Shown here piece after piece: positions 47,301 to 58,450 of a stretch of 64,000 bases of DNA. The position numbers and the translations under genes are program-made. This DNA is from Ctena decussata. Lineage: Eukaryota > Mollusca > Bivalvia > Lucinida > Lucinidae. Below the pieces are notes generated by a model. It was not told the DNA's origin. It saw nothing but the letters and a program-made list of their open reading frames with translations, and made no database searches. The DNA lies in the NCBI GenBank assembly GCA_963989385.1, contig OZ022499.1:33968993-34032992 (forward strand). The letters are read 5' to 3'. Each line of letters begins with the position of its first letter. Position 1 is the stretch's first letter.

Positions 47301-47514
47301 AAGGTAAGATTCACCATCCCAAAGTGAGCTTTTATATCTCGCGGGTCGGACAAATCAACTGATTATTTTAAGTATGCCTTTTTATGAAATATAAACAGTT
47401 GCGTGGCTCAGTGTAATTATTTGGGTGGCCCAGGGTCTCTATGCCAGGGCTGCAGGTGGGAGGGGTGATGGGATGATTGGGGGATCTTATTTCTCAGATT
47501 TCTCAGTGGAAACG
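44361..47514. other. Intron sequence, no gene recognised
   Basis: Includes an (AG)n at 45905 and a C-rich run at 46010-46080. The missing FAM20 exon may lie in this or an adjacent gap; no candidate is convincing. Confidence 0.4.
46635..46780 (-). repeat. Inverse copy of the 42735 repeat
   Basis: The minus strand gives GGTTTTGGAACATTTT-like text, GCATGTGAAATTTCA and GGGACTTTCTCCAATGC in the same order as 42735-42880. Confidence 0.6.
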
Positions 47515-47662
47515 TATGTTGTGGTCCCTCATTGGAACCGTCTCAACAGGACGGTTCTGATGAGGGATCACAATATGTGTGGAAACATGTGTTGTGGTCC
47601 CTCATACATGTAGGAACCCTGTTAACGAGACGGTTCTTGTGAGGGGTCACAATATATGTGTT
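47515..47662. repeat. Two tandem hairpins
   Basis: The unit GTGGTCCCTCAT-GGAACC...GGTTCT-GAGGGATCACAATATG occurs twice (47517-47583 and 47590-47660). Each unit is an imperfect hairpin by itself. Confidence 0.7.
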
Positions 47663-48204
47663 TAGGTTCCAGGGTGTTGAGGTTTGTCACAGAGTTGTCC
47701 CCGTTACTCCTCCTGATCTGGAGCAATGTAGGTGTTGCTCATGCTTATCCGAATGTAAAGGCGAATGCGCTTCTTATTCTCTGGCTTTATGGGCAATAAC
47801 TGGAACAGTAAAAGGAAATGGCTTTGCTTAGGTTATCTCCCTTAGAACTGGTATTGACTTGTTCATTTTCATAATTCTTCTTGTTTCTGTCGTTTCGAAT
47901 TATACCTTGCTAACAGAGGTTTTCAAAAATAAGATTTTGAAATTTGAAATTTATTGGAATGTAAACACATTACGTTCCAATAGTTTACTATAGGGCTTTT
48001 CAGCAAATACGCCAAGAATGTTAACATAAGAAATAAAATTTAGTTCTATGGATTTTATCGATGTTTAACCTCCGCGAAATCACTCACAGATTTCAAGCCA
48101 AAAGGGCTTTATTCAGTTGGTGATTGATTTGCGTGCGTTTTCACTTCAGTAAAATCCATAGAAATAAAATCCTTTCGAATAATATGGTCTTAAAAAATCA
48201 GGTT

Positions 48205-49245
48205 GGTCGAGGATTGTGTTTTGACCCGGAGTTCGGAATAAAGACTCGGAGTTCGGACTAAAGACCGATTCCAACCTAGGTTCGGTAGACTCGGAGTTTG
48301 GACTTAGGATTGGGTCCAACATGAGTTCGGCAGACTCGGAGTTCGGACTAAGGACCGAGTCCAACCTAGGTTCGGTAGACTCGGAGTTCGGACTTAAGAT
48401 TGGGTCCAATATGAGTTCTTCAGGCTCGGAGTTCGGACTAAGGACCGAGTCCAACCTAGGTTCCGCAGACTCGGAGTTCGGACTTAAGATTCGGTCTAAC
48501 ATGAGTTCGGCAGACTCGGAGTTCAGACTAAAAACCGAGTCAAACCTAGGTTCGGCAGACTTTGAGTTCGGACTGAAGACCGAGTCCAACCTAGGTTCGG
48601 CAGAATCGGAGTTCGGACTTAAGATTGGGTCTAACATGAGTTAGGCAGACTCGGAGTTCGGAGGAAGGACCGAGTTCAGCCTAGGTTCGGCAGACTCGGA
48701 GTTCAGACTTAAGATTGGGTCCAACATGAGTTCAGCATTCTAGGAGTTCGGACTAAGGACCGAGTCCAACCAAGGTTCGACAGACTCGGAGTTCTGACTT
48801 AACATTTGGTCCAACATGAGTTCCGCAGACTCGGAGTTCGGACTAAGGACCGAGCCGAACCCAACATGTACCCACAGTTAGTCCGAACTCCGAACCTACC
48901 GAACCGACACACAACCCATTCTTAGTCCGAACTCCGAACGTGACGAACACATAATGGACCCATTTTTTTGTCCGAACTCCGAACCTGCCAACCACAACAC
49001 GGACCTAAAGTTAGTCCGAACTCAGAACCTACCGAACCAACAAACAAGCCATTCTTAGTCCGATCTCCGAACCTGCCGAACCCAATATGGACCCACAGTG
49101 AGTCCGAACTCCGAACCTTCCGAACCGACAAACAACCCATTCTTATTCCAAACTCCGAACCTGCAGAACCCATGAAAGATCCGTTTCTTTATTCCGAACT
49201 CCGAATCTTTACGCCGAACTCTGGGTCAAAACACAATCCTGGACC
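48205..49245. mobile_element. Foldback element with arms of 45 bp tandem repeats
   Basis: Ends GGTCGAGGATTGTGTTTTGA and complement TCAAAACACAATCCTGGACC. The left arm (48225-48860) consists of 45 bp units TCGGAGTTCGGACT-based, alternating two types: one ending ACCGAGTCCAACCTAGG, one ending ATTGGGTCCAACATGAG. The right arm (48870-49215) has the inverted motif AGTCCGAACTCCGAA in fewer, more diverged units. Because 45 is a multiple of three, both strands give long open frames of (S/A)-D-S-E-F-G-L type. These are probably by-products. Confidence 0.8.
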
Positions 49246-49813
49246 ATCTAGGAAAAAATCAGTAATAGCCAAATAATGGAGATGATATAAAACAGATGAG
49301 GTTTGAGCCTGAAAATGGCAGTTAATGTCGTAGAATGGCTCAGGAAGCACAGGAGCTTAGTTTCTATGGCTTTGCAAGAGCTAACAAAGTTTCCCATGCC
49401 TGTGAAAGATACTTATGGCTTGTCCTTTTTGGACCCTCCATTTAGATCTACATAAGGCCCCATGCGGACACACCCAGCAGGCATACACATATCAACGTTA
49501 ATTCAACGTTACAACATTGATTAAATGTTGATTCAAGATTGCATGCCTGGTAGGATTTTTTTCAGGCGGAAAAAAAAGTAATTTACAAGAGAAAATCTGT
49601 GTCAAAGTGATAGTCCCTAGTACTCCCCAGGATAAATAGACAGTTTATGCAAAATCAGATGCGAAAGTTGATCAGAGTCACATTTTGCGCTCACGTCGTA
49701 AATAAGGTACATCTCATGAGATGCCTATCAACGATTCTTCCATATTTTTTGAAATGCCAAACTAACCATTTTTTCTCTTGAATAAAATATTCCACAGGGA
49801 ATTAAATTCTTTT

Positions 49814-50070
49814 AATTTATTCCATCAGTCATTCTTTTTCGAATTTTCGGCCACTTGGCCTTTTTCAAGAACTAAATTCAATTTTTACAGACAACTTCAT
49901 GACTATACCACCATTTTGAAAAGTTCACTTTTCAAAATTGTGGTATAGTCATGTAGTTTCACTTATCAAAATGTGGTATAGTCATGTAGTTGTCTATAAA
50001 AATTGAATTTGTTTCTTGAAAAAAGGCCAAGTGCCGAAAATTCGAATAAGAGTGACTGATGGAATAAATT
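49814..50070. mobile_element. Foldback MITE
   Basis: AATTTATTCCATCAGTCA and CGAATTTTCGGCCACTTGGC are mirrored at 50020-50070. The inner TGACTATACCACCATTTTGA is mirrored twice, at 49932 and 49966, so the right arm holds a partial duplication. Confidence 0.75.
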
Positions 50071-50288
50071 TACCATTTTTGGACCAGTGGACTTGTCCAT
50101 CCTTATCGTTTGGATTAGTTCATTTCTAGGTTTACACTGTTTGCATATGTCCCCAAAACGGGTTTCCGGTCTAAAAAGGGTTGAAACGAGAAAGTGTATC
50201 TGCTTTAGTTTCTCCTGTACTTCATTAGTTTAAACAATATTTCTTTCAGATAAATCAATACAAAACTAATATAATAACACAATAGATG

Positions 50289-50515
50289 TTATAGGAATGA
50301 ATTTTATTTTTGTGGATTTTATGGATGTGCAAAACGCCGGCGACTCACTCACAAACTTAATAGAGCTCTTTATGTTAACGCCGGCGAATCACTCACAAAC
50401 TTAATAAAGCCCCCTGAAGGCTCTGAAGGGCTTTATTAAGTTTATGAGTGATTCGCCGGCGTTTACACAGCCATAATATCCACAAAAATAACATTCATGC
50501 CTTATAATTCCAACT
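50289..50515. mobile_element. Foldback MITE upstream of the 50755 exon
   Basis: TTATAGGAATGAATTTTATT and AACGCCGGCGA(C/A)TCACTCAC mirror GTGATTCGCCGGCGTT and ATTCATGCCTTATAA. The left arm has the AACGCCGGCG-TTAATA module twice. Related text lies at 48055-48120. Confidence 0.75.
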
Positions 50516-50754
50516 CGGTCATTTTTCTCTTAAAATGTCAGCTTTAGCGAGTATTGTAGAAACTTCCGCAAAGAAAGTAGTACAAGTTATTTCCAGATTT
50601 CTGGTTCAGAGGATTTATCGAGGTATTAACGCCTTTTTCTGTGGCACTTGACCAATCAAATTGTGCTAAATTGGCAGCAAAAAATTTAGTTTGAGTTATA
50701 ACGGGATAAGATTACAAGCTTTGCAATTTAATGACTTCTTGTACCTCGTTACAG

Positions 50755-50941
50755 ACGGCGACGTTTGCTTGAGGGTAAAATGTTTTCGAATGCACCGACG
50801 TACCTTTAAATGTTTGAAGAATGGTATGGTCCCGGGAGCCATGATATATTTTCTGAGAAAAGAAGTACGCTTCAGAGAGGAAGCCGTGAGACACTACCAT
50901 GGCTTTTATCCAGAAGCGGAATACATGAAAAAGCCAAATCC
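50755..50941 (+). CDS. FAM20-like gene, cysteine-rich middle exon
   Basis: A 187 nt exon between acceptor CTCGTTACAG and donor GTGAGA. It reads DGDVCLRVKCF, then a third Cys (FKCLKNG), then MVPGAMIYFL. This matches the order in FAM20 kinases: a Cys-x-x-x-Lys/Glu-Cys pair, another Cys, then a Met/Ile-x-Gly-Ser/Ala hydrophobic segment before the HPW/NPW region. Here the Trp-rich tract is replaced by RHYHGFYPEAEYM. The exon enters in phase 1 and leaves in phase 2, and its last codon is completed in frame by the exon at 54795. The phase-1 entry does not fit exon 2, so at least one exon is missing between them. It should carry the family's V-P-x-x-G-R segment. Confidence 0.7.
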
Positions 50942-51164
50942 GTGAGATTTTTACTGATCATCTGTTTATCTGAGCAAAATTCCATAAACATCTTAGTATT
51001 GGGACAATTAGGTCCCAGAAAAACAGTGCAGATCCATATACTGAAGGAGTAGTCTAATCAGGGTCACACTGTTTGACAGTTCTTTGGCATCTTTTGGATG
51101 CATTACTGCATTGTACAACCAAATTGTTTTATTTTTTGGCCATTTTGATAATTAATTCAGGGTT

Positions 51165-51324
51165 AGAGGTTATAAAACTGGAGAATAATCTCAAACTCAA
51201 AATAAAGCACACTGATTGGCTGCTTCCGAGCATGTGCTCGGAAGCAGCCAATCAGTGTGCTTAATTTTGAGTTTTGCTCGGAAGCAGCCAATCAGTGTGC
51301 TTTATTTTGAGTTTTATAACCTCT
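51165..51324. mobile_element. Hairpin MITE copy 2 with duplicated right arm
   Basis: The left arm begins AGAGGTTATAAAAC, and the palindrome tip is TTCCGAGCATGTGCTCGGAA. The right arm unit GCTCGGAAGCAGCCAATCAG plus TGTGCTT(T)ATTTTGAGTTTT occurs twice in tandem before the terminal TTATAACCTCT. Confidence 0.75.
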
Positions 51325-52287
51325 GGGCCAGATGCCCAAAGTTTTAGAATTATTACGGTACAAATGAAGATACCCAACAAATGACACAATCTCATACCGT
51401 ATTCTGGTATTGATCTCATACCCTATTCATCTTATTAAACGCCCTGAGGGCGTTGCATTTTACGAAGGGATTGGGGTAGGGGTTATTTAGATCGTAAGGA
51501 TGAGTAAATCAGCTACCGTCAAAATACCTCTAACTGTCAGAGAAAATATGCCCCCCCCCCTTCTAAGTAGGAGTCATTTCTTAAAAGAAAAGAAATTGTT
51601 GAAAGAAGAGCAAATTCTGTCCTTTAAGAGTAGACCCCCATTTCAAAGAGTTACCTCATCCAGAGAAGCAAAAACAGAATTCATGCAAGTAAATAAAGCA
51701 TTATTTTTGAAAAAAAGGGGGCGTTTACTACAGCAGAGCGTTTATTAGGGTTAATAATTTGGTATAATTTAAAAACAACAACACTTAAGTTGCACGTGTA
51801 TACCTCCATGTTTTTGCCATTTTACAAAGTTGGGGGATGGGGTTATGGGGTGGAAGTTAGGTTGGGGCAACCTTTTGTGATTTCCGAATTATTTCCTTTA
51901 AAGATTGACACTCACTGAGACGGAAGGCAAGCGCGAAAAATGGCGGAGTCACTTCCGCTGAAAGTGTATCTTTTAATCTTAAGGTGTATACAGTGGTGGA
52001 TTTTTCATTACTGTTCCTGAACAGACTTACTAAATTGAGTATTCTGTTTTCGTTTCTTGGGTGTATTCTTTGGTTCCAAATGCTCAAAATTTTCACAATT
52101 TATACAGGAATATGGGTAAATTTCGTATCTCACAAACTGGTGCAATGACAGCTAGTTTTCTTTCATTGGTATTTTTTCGCTACTTTTAACGAATATTTAG
52201 CTGAATTTAGGAAAATGTTAGCGATAAAACATTCTTTAAATGCACGAAAGTGCCAGGTCCGTCGGGAAATGTTGAAAAATCAGGCCC

Positions 52288-52390
52288 AGAGGCTTTAAAA
52301 CTTGAGTACATTCTCAAACTCAAATTAAAGCACACTGATTGGCTGCTTCCGAGCAAATGCTCGGAAGCAGCCAAACAGTGTGTTTTATTT
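52288..52390. mobile_element. Hairpin MITE copy 3, right end lost
   Basis: AGAGGCTTTAAAACTTGAGT then CACACTGATTGGCTGC, TTCCGAGCAAATGCTCGGAA and GCAGCCAAACAGTGTG. After TTTTATTT the sequence leaves the family. Confidence 0.7.
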
Positions 52391-52617
52391 TATTGCACAA
52401 CCATTGTCTGTGCTCTTTTCGACCAGATAGCAAATGTGTGCATTTGGGCCTGCGACGGGCGCACTTCGCTCAGGTTCGAGGACAGATTTTCTGACCACGC
52501 TGCTTCCAAGTGTAGCAGGTAAACATCCGGGACTGAATGCCTTAATACACATGCTTATCTGGACCTTACTGGTATTCGTGGCACTTTAATTTATACTATC
52601 TGCTTTTATTTATTTAT

Positions 52618-52775
52618 TATTCATTGATTGGCTACAATTTTACATACGCGTTATTTTGACCAATGAAATCTTGTAAAATGTGGAACAATATCTAATTATA
52701 CGAGGCTGCGCCATTTTACAAGATTTCATTGGTCAAAATAACGCGTATGTAAAACTGTAGCCAATCAATGAATAT
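52618..52775. mobile_element. Foldback MITE
   Basis: TCATTGATTGGCTACA, TACATACGCGTTATTTTGAC and CAATGAAATCTTGTAAAATG are mirrored exactly by the right arm, around an ATCTAATTATACGAGG loop. Confidence 0.8.
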
Positions 52776-52778
52776 TTA

Positions 52779-53960
52779 AAGGTATACTCCCTCGTATTTC
52801 ATGACGAAGTAATCACAAAATTATGAAACTGGTTAGTTGTATGCAACATAATTAAGATTTGTTCAAAAAATCTTCAGCGAAAACCTCTTTGTTACGGAGG
52901 CAGAGACGATATATCAATGCATACCCTTCTTAAATAGTCACGAATATTTTGTCGTCATAAATTGATTGACTCCCACAGGCGTTTCTGCAAGCATGTTTTG
53001 AATTTTATGATTGGTGGAGTAAATAACTTTACAATAGCATTAACTCTAATCTGTGCACGTGAGTTCTTTTCAGCCAATAACTGTATGAAGACGATTAAAG
53101 AAAGGGCTTAAGATTATTCATGATATAACTTTAACCTGATTAACTATGATTGCTGGGCGTATCCAGTCTTCATTTTTGGCGGGAATGGTGACCCGCTATT
53201 GCCGCTCTTTTTGTTTATTTTCTTAAATTCTCCTATTTTCAATGACCATCACAAATCGTAAATTTGGCAGATAAATGTACTTTTAATAGCAATCATTATC
53301 ATGCCTAGGATATAATGTTTTGTGAGAAATTTTAAAATAAATAGAAATATTGAAGGTGTTAATCTTTAAAGGAATACTCCCTCGTATTTCATTACGAAAT
53401 AATCACAAAATTATGAAACTGGTTAGTTGTATGCAACATAATTAAGATTTGTCCAAAAAATCTTCAGCGAAAACATCTTTGTTACGGAGGCAGAGACGAT
53501 ATATCAATGCGTACCCTTCTTGAATATTCACGAATATTTTGTCGTCATAAATTGATTGACTCCCACAGGCGTTTCTGCAATCATGTTTTGAATTTTATGA
53601 TTGGTGGAGTAAATAACTTTACAATAGCATTAACCTCTAATCTGTGCACGTGAGTTCTTTTCAGCCAATAACTGTCTGAAGTCGATTAAAGAAAGGGCTT
53701 CAAATTATTCATGATATAACTTTAACCTGATTGACAATGATTGTTGGGCGTATCCAGTCTTCATTTTTGGCGGGAATGGTGACCCGCTATTGCCGCTCTT
53801 TTTATGTATTTTCTTAAATTCTCTTATTTTCAGGTAGCATCACAAATTATAAGTCTGGCAGATAAATGTAATTTTAATAGCAATCATTATCATGCCTATG
53901 ATATAATGTTTTGTGAGAAATTAAAAAGTTAATAGAAATATTGTGGGTGTAAATCTTTAA
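52779..53960 (+). repeat. ~590 bp dispersed repeat, two tandem copies
   Basis: 52779-53363 and 53364-53960 are head-to-tail copies with about five to eight percent divergence. Each begins AAAGG(T/A)ATACTCCCTCGTAT and includes GGCGGGAATGGTGACCCGCT. The internal order matches copy 1 at 43766. Confidence 0.8.
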
Positions 53961-54687
53961 TCTTCATTTTTCCCGTCGTATTGCACTGTGAATACTAGCA
54001 TTTTAAAATAGAAATGTTCTCGAAAACAGAGGCAGATATTCAAAACTTGCTTTTTTTCGTCGTAGATATACTTTCGATTTCTACTTTCCGCCTAATACAC
54101 AAACAGTGCAGCATGTTGGTAACTATTTTGAAATCTGGTCAATTTCAAGATTGATTGCGGTCCATTTAGGAATTCCAAATTGGACAGCACTATTTTGAGA
54201 TGTCGCTACCCAGTGTCAAAATTACGGTTGTGGGTGCCTACCGACATAGCTTACTTATTCATGAAAGTTATTGTCAAATCTTCAACTAAACACATATAAC
54301 AAAACACACTTCCATTTAATCTGCGCCGGTTATCTTTTTTAAAGATTTTTCTTGTTTAGAATTCGAGTGATCATTTTTTCATGTGTGAAGTTTAAATTAC
54401 ATGAATGGTAACCTACCCTTGCATATCGCAACTAAAATCAAATCTAAAACGATTGACCTATTTTGCGTCACTATTTGCGCCTTTAAGCTTTTGAATAAAC
54501 CAAAACTTTTAGCTGTATGTCCAAAGAGAATGACAAGATAGGTTTTTGAATAAATTTTGAACTCTGTGACGTAAGAGGATCAACACAAAGAGGCAAGTGT
54601 ACGCTTAGTAGAACAAATAAAAATAATAATGGAGCTAAAACAGAAGAAAGGGAAGAAAAAATTATTTTATATTTGTCATTATTCTTG
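53961..54687. other. Intron sequence, no feature seen
   Basis: Unique-looking AT-rich sequence before the hairpin and exon at 54.7-55.0 kb. Confidence 0.4.
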
Positions 54688-54765
54688 CTATTTGCTTCGG
54701 TTTACTCACCTCGATTTACGCCATAAGTTGGCGTAAATCGAGGTGAGTAAATCGAAGCAAGTAGC
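54688..54765. repeat. Near-perfect hairpin just before an exon
   Basis: GCTATTTGCTTCGGTTTACT and CACCTCGATTTACGCCA are mirrored around TAAGT. It ends 29 bp before the exon at 54795, so it covers the likely branch-point region of that intron. Confidence 0.85.
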
Positions 54766-54794
54766 CCCAGCTGTAATAAAACTCTCTTTTTTAG

Positions 54795-54992
54795 GTACAT
54801 GCTTAATTTACCCGATGATGATTCCGACTGCAACACATCTCGCCAGATGAGACGTTACAGGAATTCAAGTGACTTCGGGGACATTTTAGACATCACTGTC
54901 ATTAGCTACATCACAAATAACAGAGACCAGAAAGTGTCCTTAATACAAACCGGATCGTCCTACATGCACGTAATGTTTGACTTTGGCTTGGC
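54795..54992 (+). CDS. FAM20-like gene, catalytic-loop and metal-site exon
   Basis: A 198 nt exon from acceptor CTCTTTTTTAG to donor GTAAGT, in phase 2 at both ends. It contains DDDSDC, matching the D-x-x-x-C before the catalytic loop in FAM20B/C, then DILDITVISYITNNRDQK, which aligns with family L-D-(I/V)-x-D-x-x-x-F-D-(Y/F)-L-x-G-N-x-D-R-H-H. Without gaps the catalytic Asp becomes Arg and both His are lost, although an Asp sits one residue later. The metal-binding Asp is kept in MFDFGLA, where other members usually read LDN. This suggests altered or absent kinase activity. FAM20A is a known precedent for a FAM20 pseudokinase. A perfect hairpin (54688-54765) lies just upstream of the acceptor. 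Confidence 0.8.
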
Positions 54993-55094
54993 GTAAGTAT
55001 CAAAATGACAGCTACATTATGGTTCAGGGCCACTGTTCACAATCATTCTTAATGTTAAGGACAATCTTAAATCTAAGTAAGAAAATTTCACTTT

Positions 55095-55192
55095 AAGATG
55101 GACGGATGACTCGCGCTTTTACGTCTTTCTTTAAAAGTATTTCAGTCATATCAAGACGATGGGAGGGTGATAAAAGAAAGGCTGTGTGTAAT
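55095..55192 (-). mobile_element. Fragment of the second SINE family
   Basis: Body-only copy sharing GACGGATGACT, TTTCAGTCATA and GACGATGGGAGGGTGAT with 27400-27470. No tRNA-like head remains. Confidence 0.6.
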
Positions 55193-55237
55193 CACACTTC
55201 GTTTATGCTATGTTCCCACTGTCGTGAGATCCTTTAC

Positions 55238-55295
55238 GATCAGAGTCTTCGTTGGGCGCACATGCCACTTAGCTGATTTTGTCCTGTCGCGGCTA
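55238..55295. mobile_element. Right-end fragment of the GAGCCGCG MITE
   Basis: GATCAGAGTCTTCGTTGGGC then GCACATGCCACTT and CCTGTCGCGGCT match the right end of the family. Confidence 0.6.
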
Positions 55296-56399
55296 AATTA
55301 TTTTTATCATATTCAGAATCAGAGTGTTAGCGTGATCTACTGCAAACGCCCATGGAATTATAAGAAAAAAAGATATAAAAGGGACAGTAGCATTAAGGCT
55401 GTTTTTCCTACTGCACTCCTCTTTTCTTCATACTTTCCACAAAAGAATATCAATGCTTTGGCTTTACCTAAGCTAGACATGGGTTTGCATGCTCTATTTG
55501 ATGTGTAAGATACATGAGAACTGAGTGGGTGGGATATCTCAACCATTATGTAAACTAGAAAAACTCGGAAGTAAATATTTGATTTAAGGTGAGGTGGGAG
55601 TAATTCAGCGGCGCCGTGTGGCAGTTTCTGTCGCTGCGTTACGTAGTGACGTCAAACGTTCCGTTTGATAAAAACAAGATGGCGTCAACGTTCGCCACTT
55701 GTGTGATCACTACATGGTCTGCTCACAAAATGCAAGGAGGCTGAGCGCTGGGTGAAATTTAATGGAAATAGAAAGTGCCATAGAGAAGAAACTGAAAAAA
55801 GTATAGTTAGTTTTCTGTGGGGAAGACTAGGCTACTTGCGGGATAGCTGACAGTTTCTTGTCAGTTTATTAGACGGAGTTGATTCAAACATATTTATTTC
55901 ACTCTTTCACAACATACATAGATAATTCAACATACGTGTATAAGTTTATAGGATTAGAACGAGAGCATGTTGCTTATTTAGTTCTCCTAAGACGGAGTTC
56001 GCGGCTGTTGAGTTGCAATGGTTTTATTACAAATTTCATACGACAAGAAAAGGTAATAGAAAATGCCGTAGAGAAGAACCTGAAAACAGTATAGCTAGTT
56101 CTCTGTGGGGAGGAAGCTGTCCTCTGACAGTTTCTCATCAGTTTATTAGACTGAGTTCGCAGCTGTTGAGTTGCAATAATTAATTACACTAGAAAAGAGC
56201 CCGCGCAAGCGCGGAAATATTTTTTGATGGTCAAGTTTATATAAAAAAGCGAGTTTTAATTTTTCAATGTAAATGGCCTTAGGCCCAGGTGAAGATATGA
56301 CCTTTACCATGAATACTCACTAAAGCTTCATTTACCTAATTAGTTGTCTGCATCTACAAACTTTCAGGTAGCAGACTGCATTGTTTCTAAAAAAAATCA

Positions 56400-56905
56400 A
56401 CTTTTTTCACTTTTTCCTATAGAAAAACCTAAGTGACTCAAAAGTTGACCTTGCCGTAAAACAGATCAAGGTCATCCCAGGGTCATCATTTATATAAATT
56501 TTGTTGAGCTTTTGAGTCCTTGATGCGACATGCTAAGTTTCAAGATCACAGGATTTGTGGTTCTGTGGGAGAATTGCTTGATTTGATGCTTAACGTCCAC
56601 GGTAAACAGCTAAGGTCATGTCGGGACGGTCAGTTAACCTCACCACACTATTCCTGGGCAGGCTTAGACCTCCTAAGCGGTTAACCAGTACTAAGTGCAC
56701 ATACTTTCGCCAGTAACTGACAACTGCCCTTCTTAAATCAGCGGAAGGAGAAACGAAAGTATGTGGCCAGACCGGGTTTCGAACCCAGGACCTCTGACTT
56801 ATGAGTCAGGTGCCCTACCGATTGCGCTACACGGCACGGCGTGGTTCTGGGGGAGAAGATTTTTGCAATTTTTTACCATAATAAATGTTTGCCATCTTGG
56901 TTATG
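56400..56905. repeat. Second copy of the 699-1256 repeat, split by a SINE
   Basis: The text before the SINE (GATCAAGGTCATCCCAGGGT, CTAAGTTTCAAGATCACAGG) and after it (GATTTTTGCAATTTTTTACC) matches 1095-1230 in order. It lies within the TTAA-flanked transposon at 55588. Confidence 0.6.
56574..56840 (-). mobile_element. tRNA-derived SINE, second full copy
   Basis: Same family as 39639-39913, with the same tRNA-like head (56757-56836) and body. The 17 bp target duplications GTGGTTCTGTGGGAGAA (56557-56573) and 56841-56857 differ at one base. It is inserted in a copy of the dispersed repeat also seen at 699-1256, which continues on both sides. Confidence 0.9.
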
Positions 56906-57244
56906 TGACCTGTCCTGGGTATTTTTTTTCTGGAAAATTTGGGTCCTGGAACGTTTTGGGGGAAAATATTCAAGCCCTGTGAAGACTAAAAGCTTATTTA
57001 GCTTCGTTGAATCATTGAAATTGATTTGTCTGCTTCGCTGGAAAAAATGCCCTTTCTTACCTGGCGCATGTGTGTTAACCTTAGACATTTTTAATTTTTG
57101 TCTTTTCGAAAGTTCAGTTCCGTTTGTCGTCAGAATCTTGTATCGACGTTGATACCACAATTCAACGACGACAATTCAACGATCTGTTCTGTCAGTAAGC
57201 TAAAAACAATGTGACGTTTCTTCTTCTGTGTATATAAGGGAATA

Positions 57245-58450
57245 AGGGACCGACAATTTGATATTCTGGGGGGAGGGGCTGGGCTGGTATATTTATAAAA
57301 AAATTCCCTGTCTTTGGATATGCAAGAAAAAAATAACCTGTCTCATAAGGGGGGTTTAAAAAAATAACCTGGCTTCACCCAAAATTTCAAAAAAAAAAAA
57401 AAGTCTGCAGATAATTCCATTTGAATTGAGTTTTTATAATGTCTCGGGCTTCTGGGTTGCGCAGCCCCCAGACCCCCCATGTTTATAGTAATATTTTAAT
57501 ATTATCTACATTTGTTTTACACCGGCGGGCCCGCATGTGCATACATTTACAAAAAACATCCTAGACAACATTCACATACATGTCTCATTACTAAGTAAAT
57601 CTTTCCACTAAAACTGAATTTCAAAAGAGTCACTAGCTTATGGGAGACAAAGCCACTAGGGCAAAATAAACACTCTAAAAGGCAAAAGTCCTAAAATGAA
57701 AAACAACAACTTATTTTTATCATCATCCCTATTTCCAGTCTTAAAATTGCCATTAAAATTGGGAAATTGCTATGGCTACTGGTGGGCGTTGCCCCCAGAT
57801 CCCCCTTTGTTAACTTCTTAGCACAGAACTTCCAGCCATTTTATTAACTGGCATTCATGTATGATGTGACTCTATCAGTAAGTATTTATCAAACTTTCTA
57901 AAGTGCGAATAAAGCCTGTTTGGCCATATGATTGGGCTAGCAAAACCCCTTAAATTCCTAATGTTAGCCCTAAAACTTTGCCAAAATAGCCCTAATTTTT
58001 TTTTGCCAAAATATCCCTATTTTAAGGCCTAGTTTTTTTGCCAAACTCATACAGGGATGTTTGTATCTGTACCTTAGTTGAAGAGAGTAACATGCCCCAG
58101 GCACTGATTTGCAAAAGCAAGCTTAGCCAAGCCCTTAGCCTGGTTAAAGACAGCACCATGTTTCTTTTGTGAAGAAAAAAAGGTGTAAAAATTACTGATG
58201 TGGGTAAAATAAAGGAATGTTAAGGTCAACTAAACAAGGATCTGATTGTTCAGCCTATAAAATTAAAAAAAAAGAAAAAACCTGAGTTATTTTGTAAAAA
58301 AAGAAATTAGCTCCCTCAACATGCTCAAGGTGAAAACAAGAAAAGAAATTGTTTCCAGAGGCCAGTGAAATAAAATGTTCTGTCTCAATCAAGAATACCA
58401 GCCGCCTCCACCCCCCCCCCCTCTCCCAGAATATCAAATGGTTGGTCCCT
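57245..58450. mobile_element. DNA element with AGGGACC ends, nested
   Basis: AGGGACCGACAATTTGATAT then TCTGGGGGGA on the left; the complement TCTCCCAGAATATCAAATGG then TTGGTCCCT on the right. The interior holds AATAACCTG repeats and GGGTTGCGCAGCCCCCAGAC, and (A)n runs. No coding sequence. Confidence 0.75.

Noticed and set aside
47658..47830. Cys-rich open stretch (LEQCRCCSCLSECKGECAS) after a TTTAG
   Set aside because: No family resemblance was recognised and no good donor follows. It lies next to tandem hairpins and is probably repeat-derived or chance.
48321..48644. Repeat protein with D-S-E-F-G-L units
   Set aside because: It is the translation of a 45 bp minisatellite inside a foldback. 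Both strands are open, and there are no splice or start signals.
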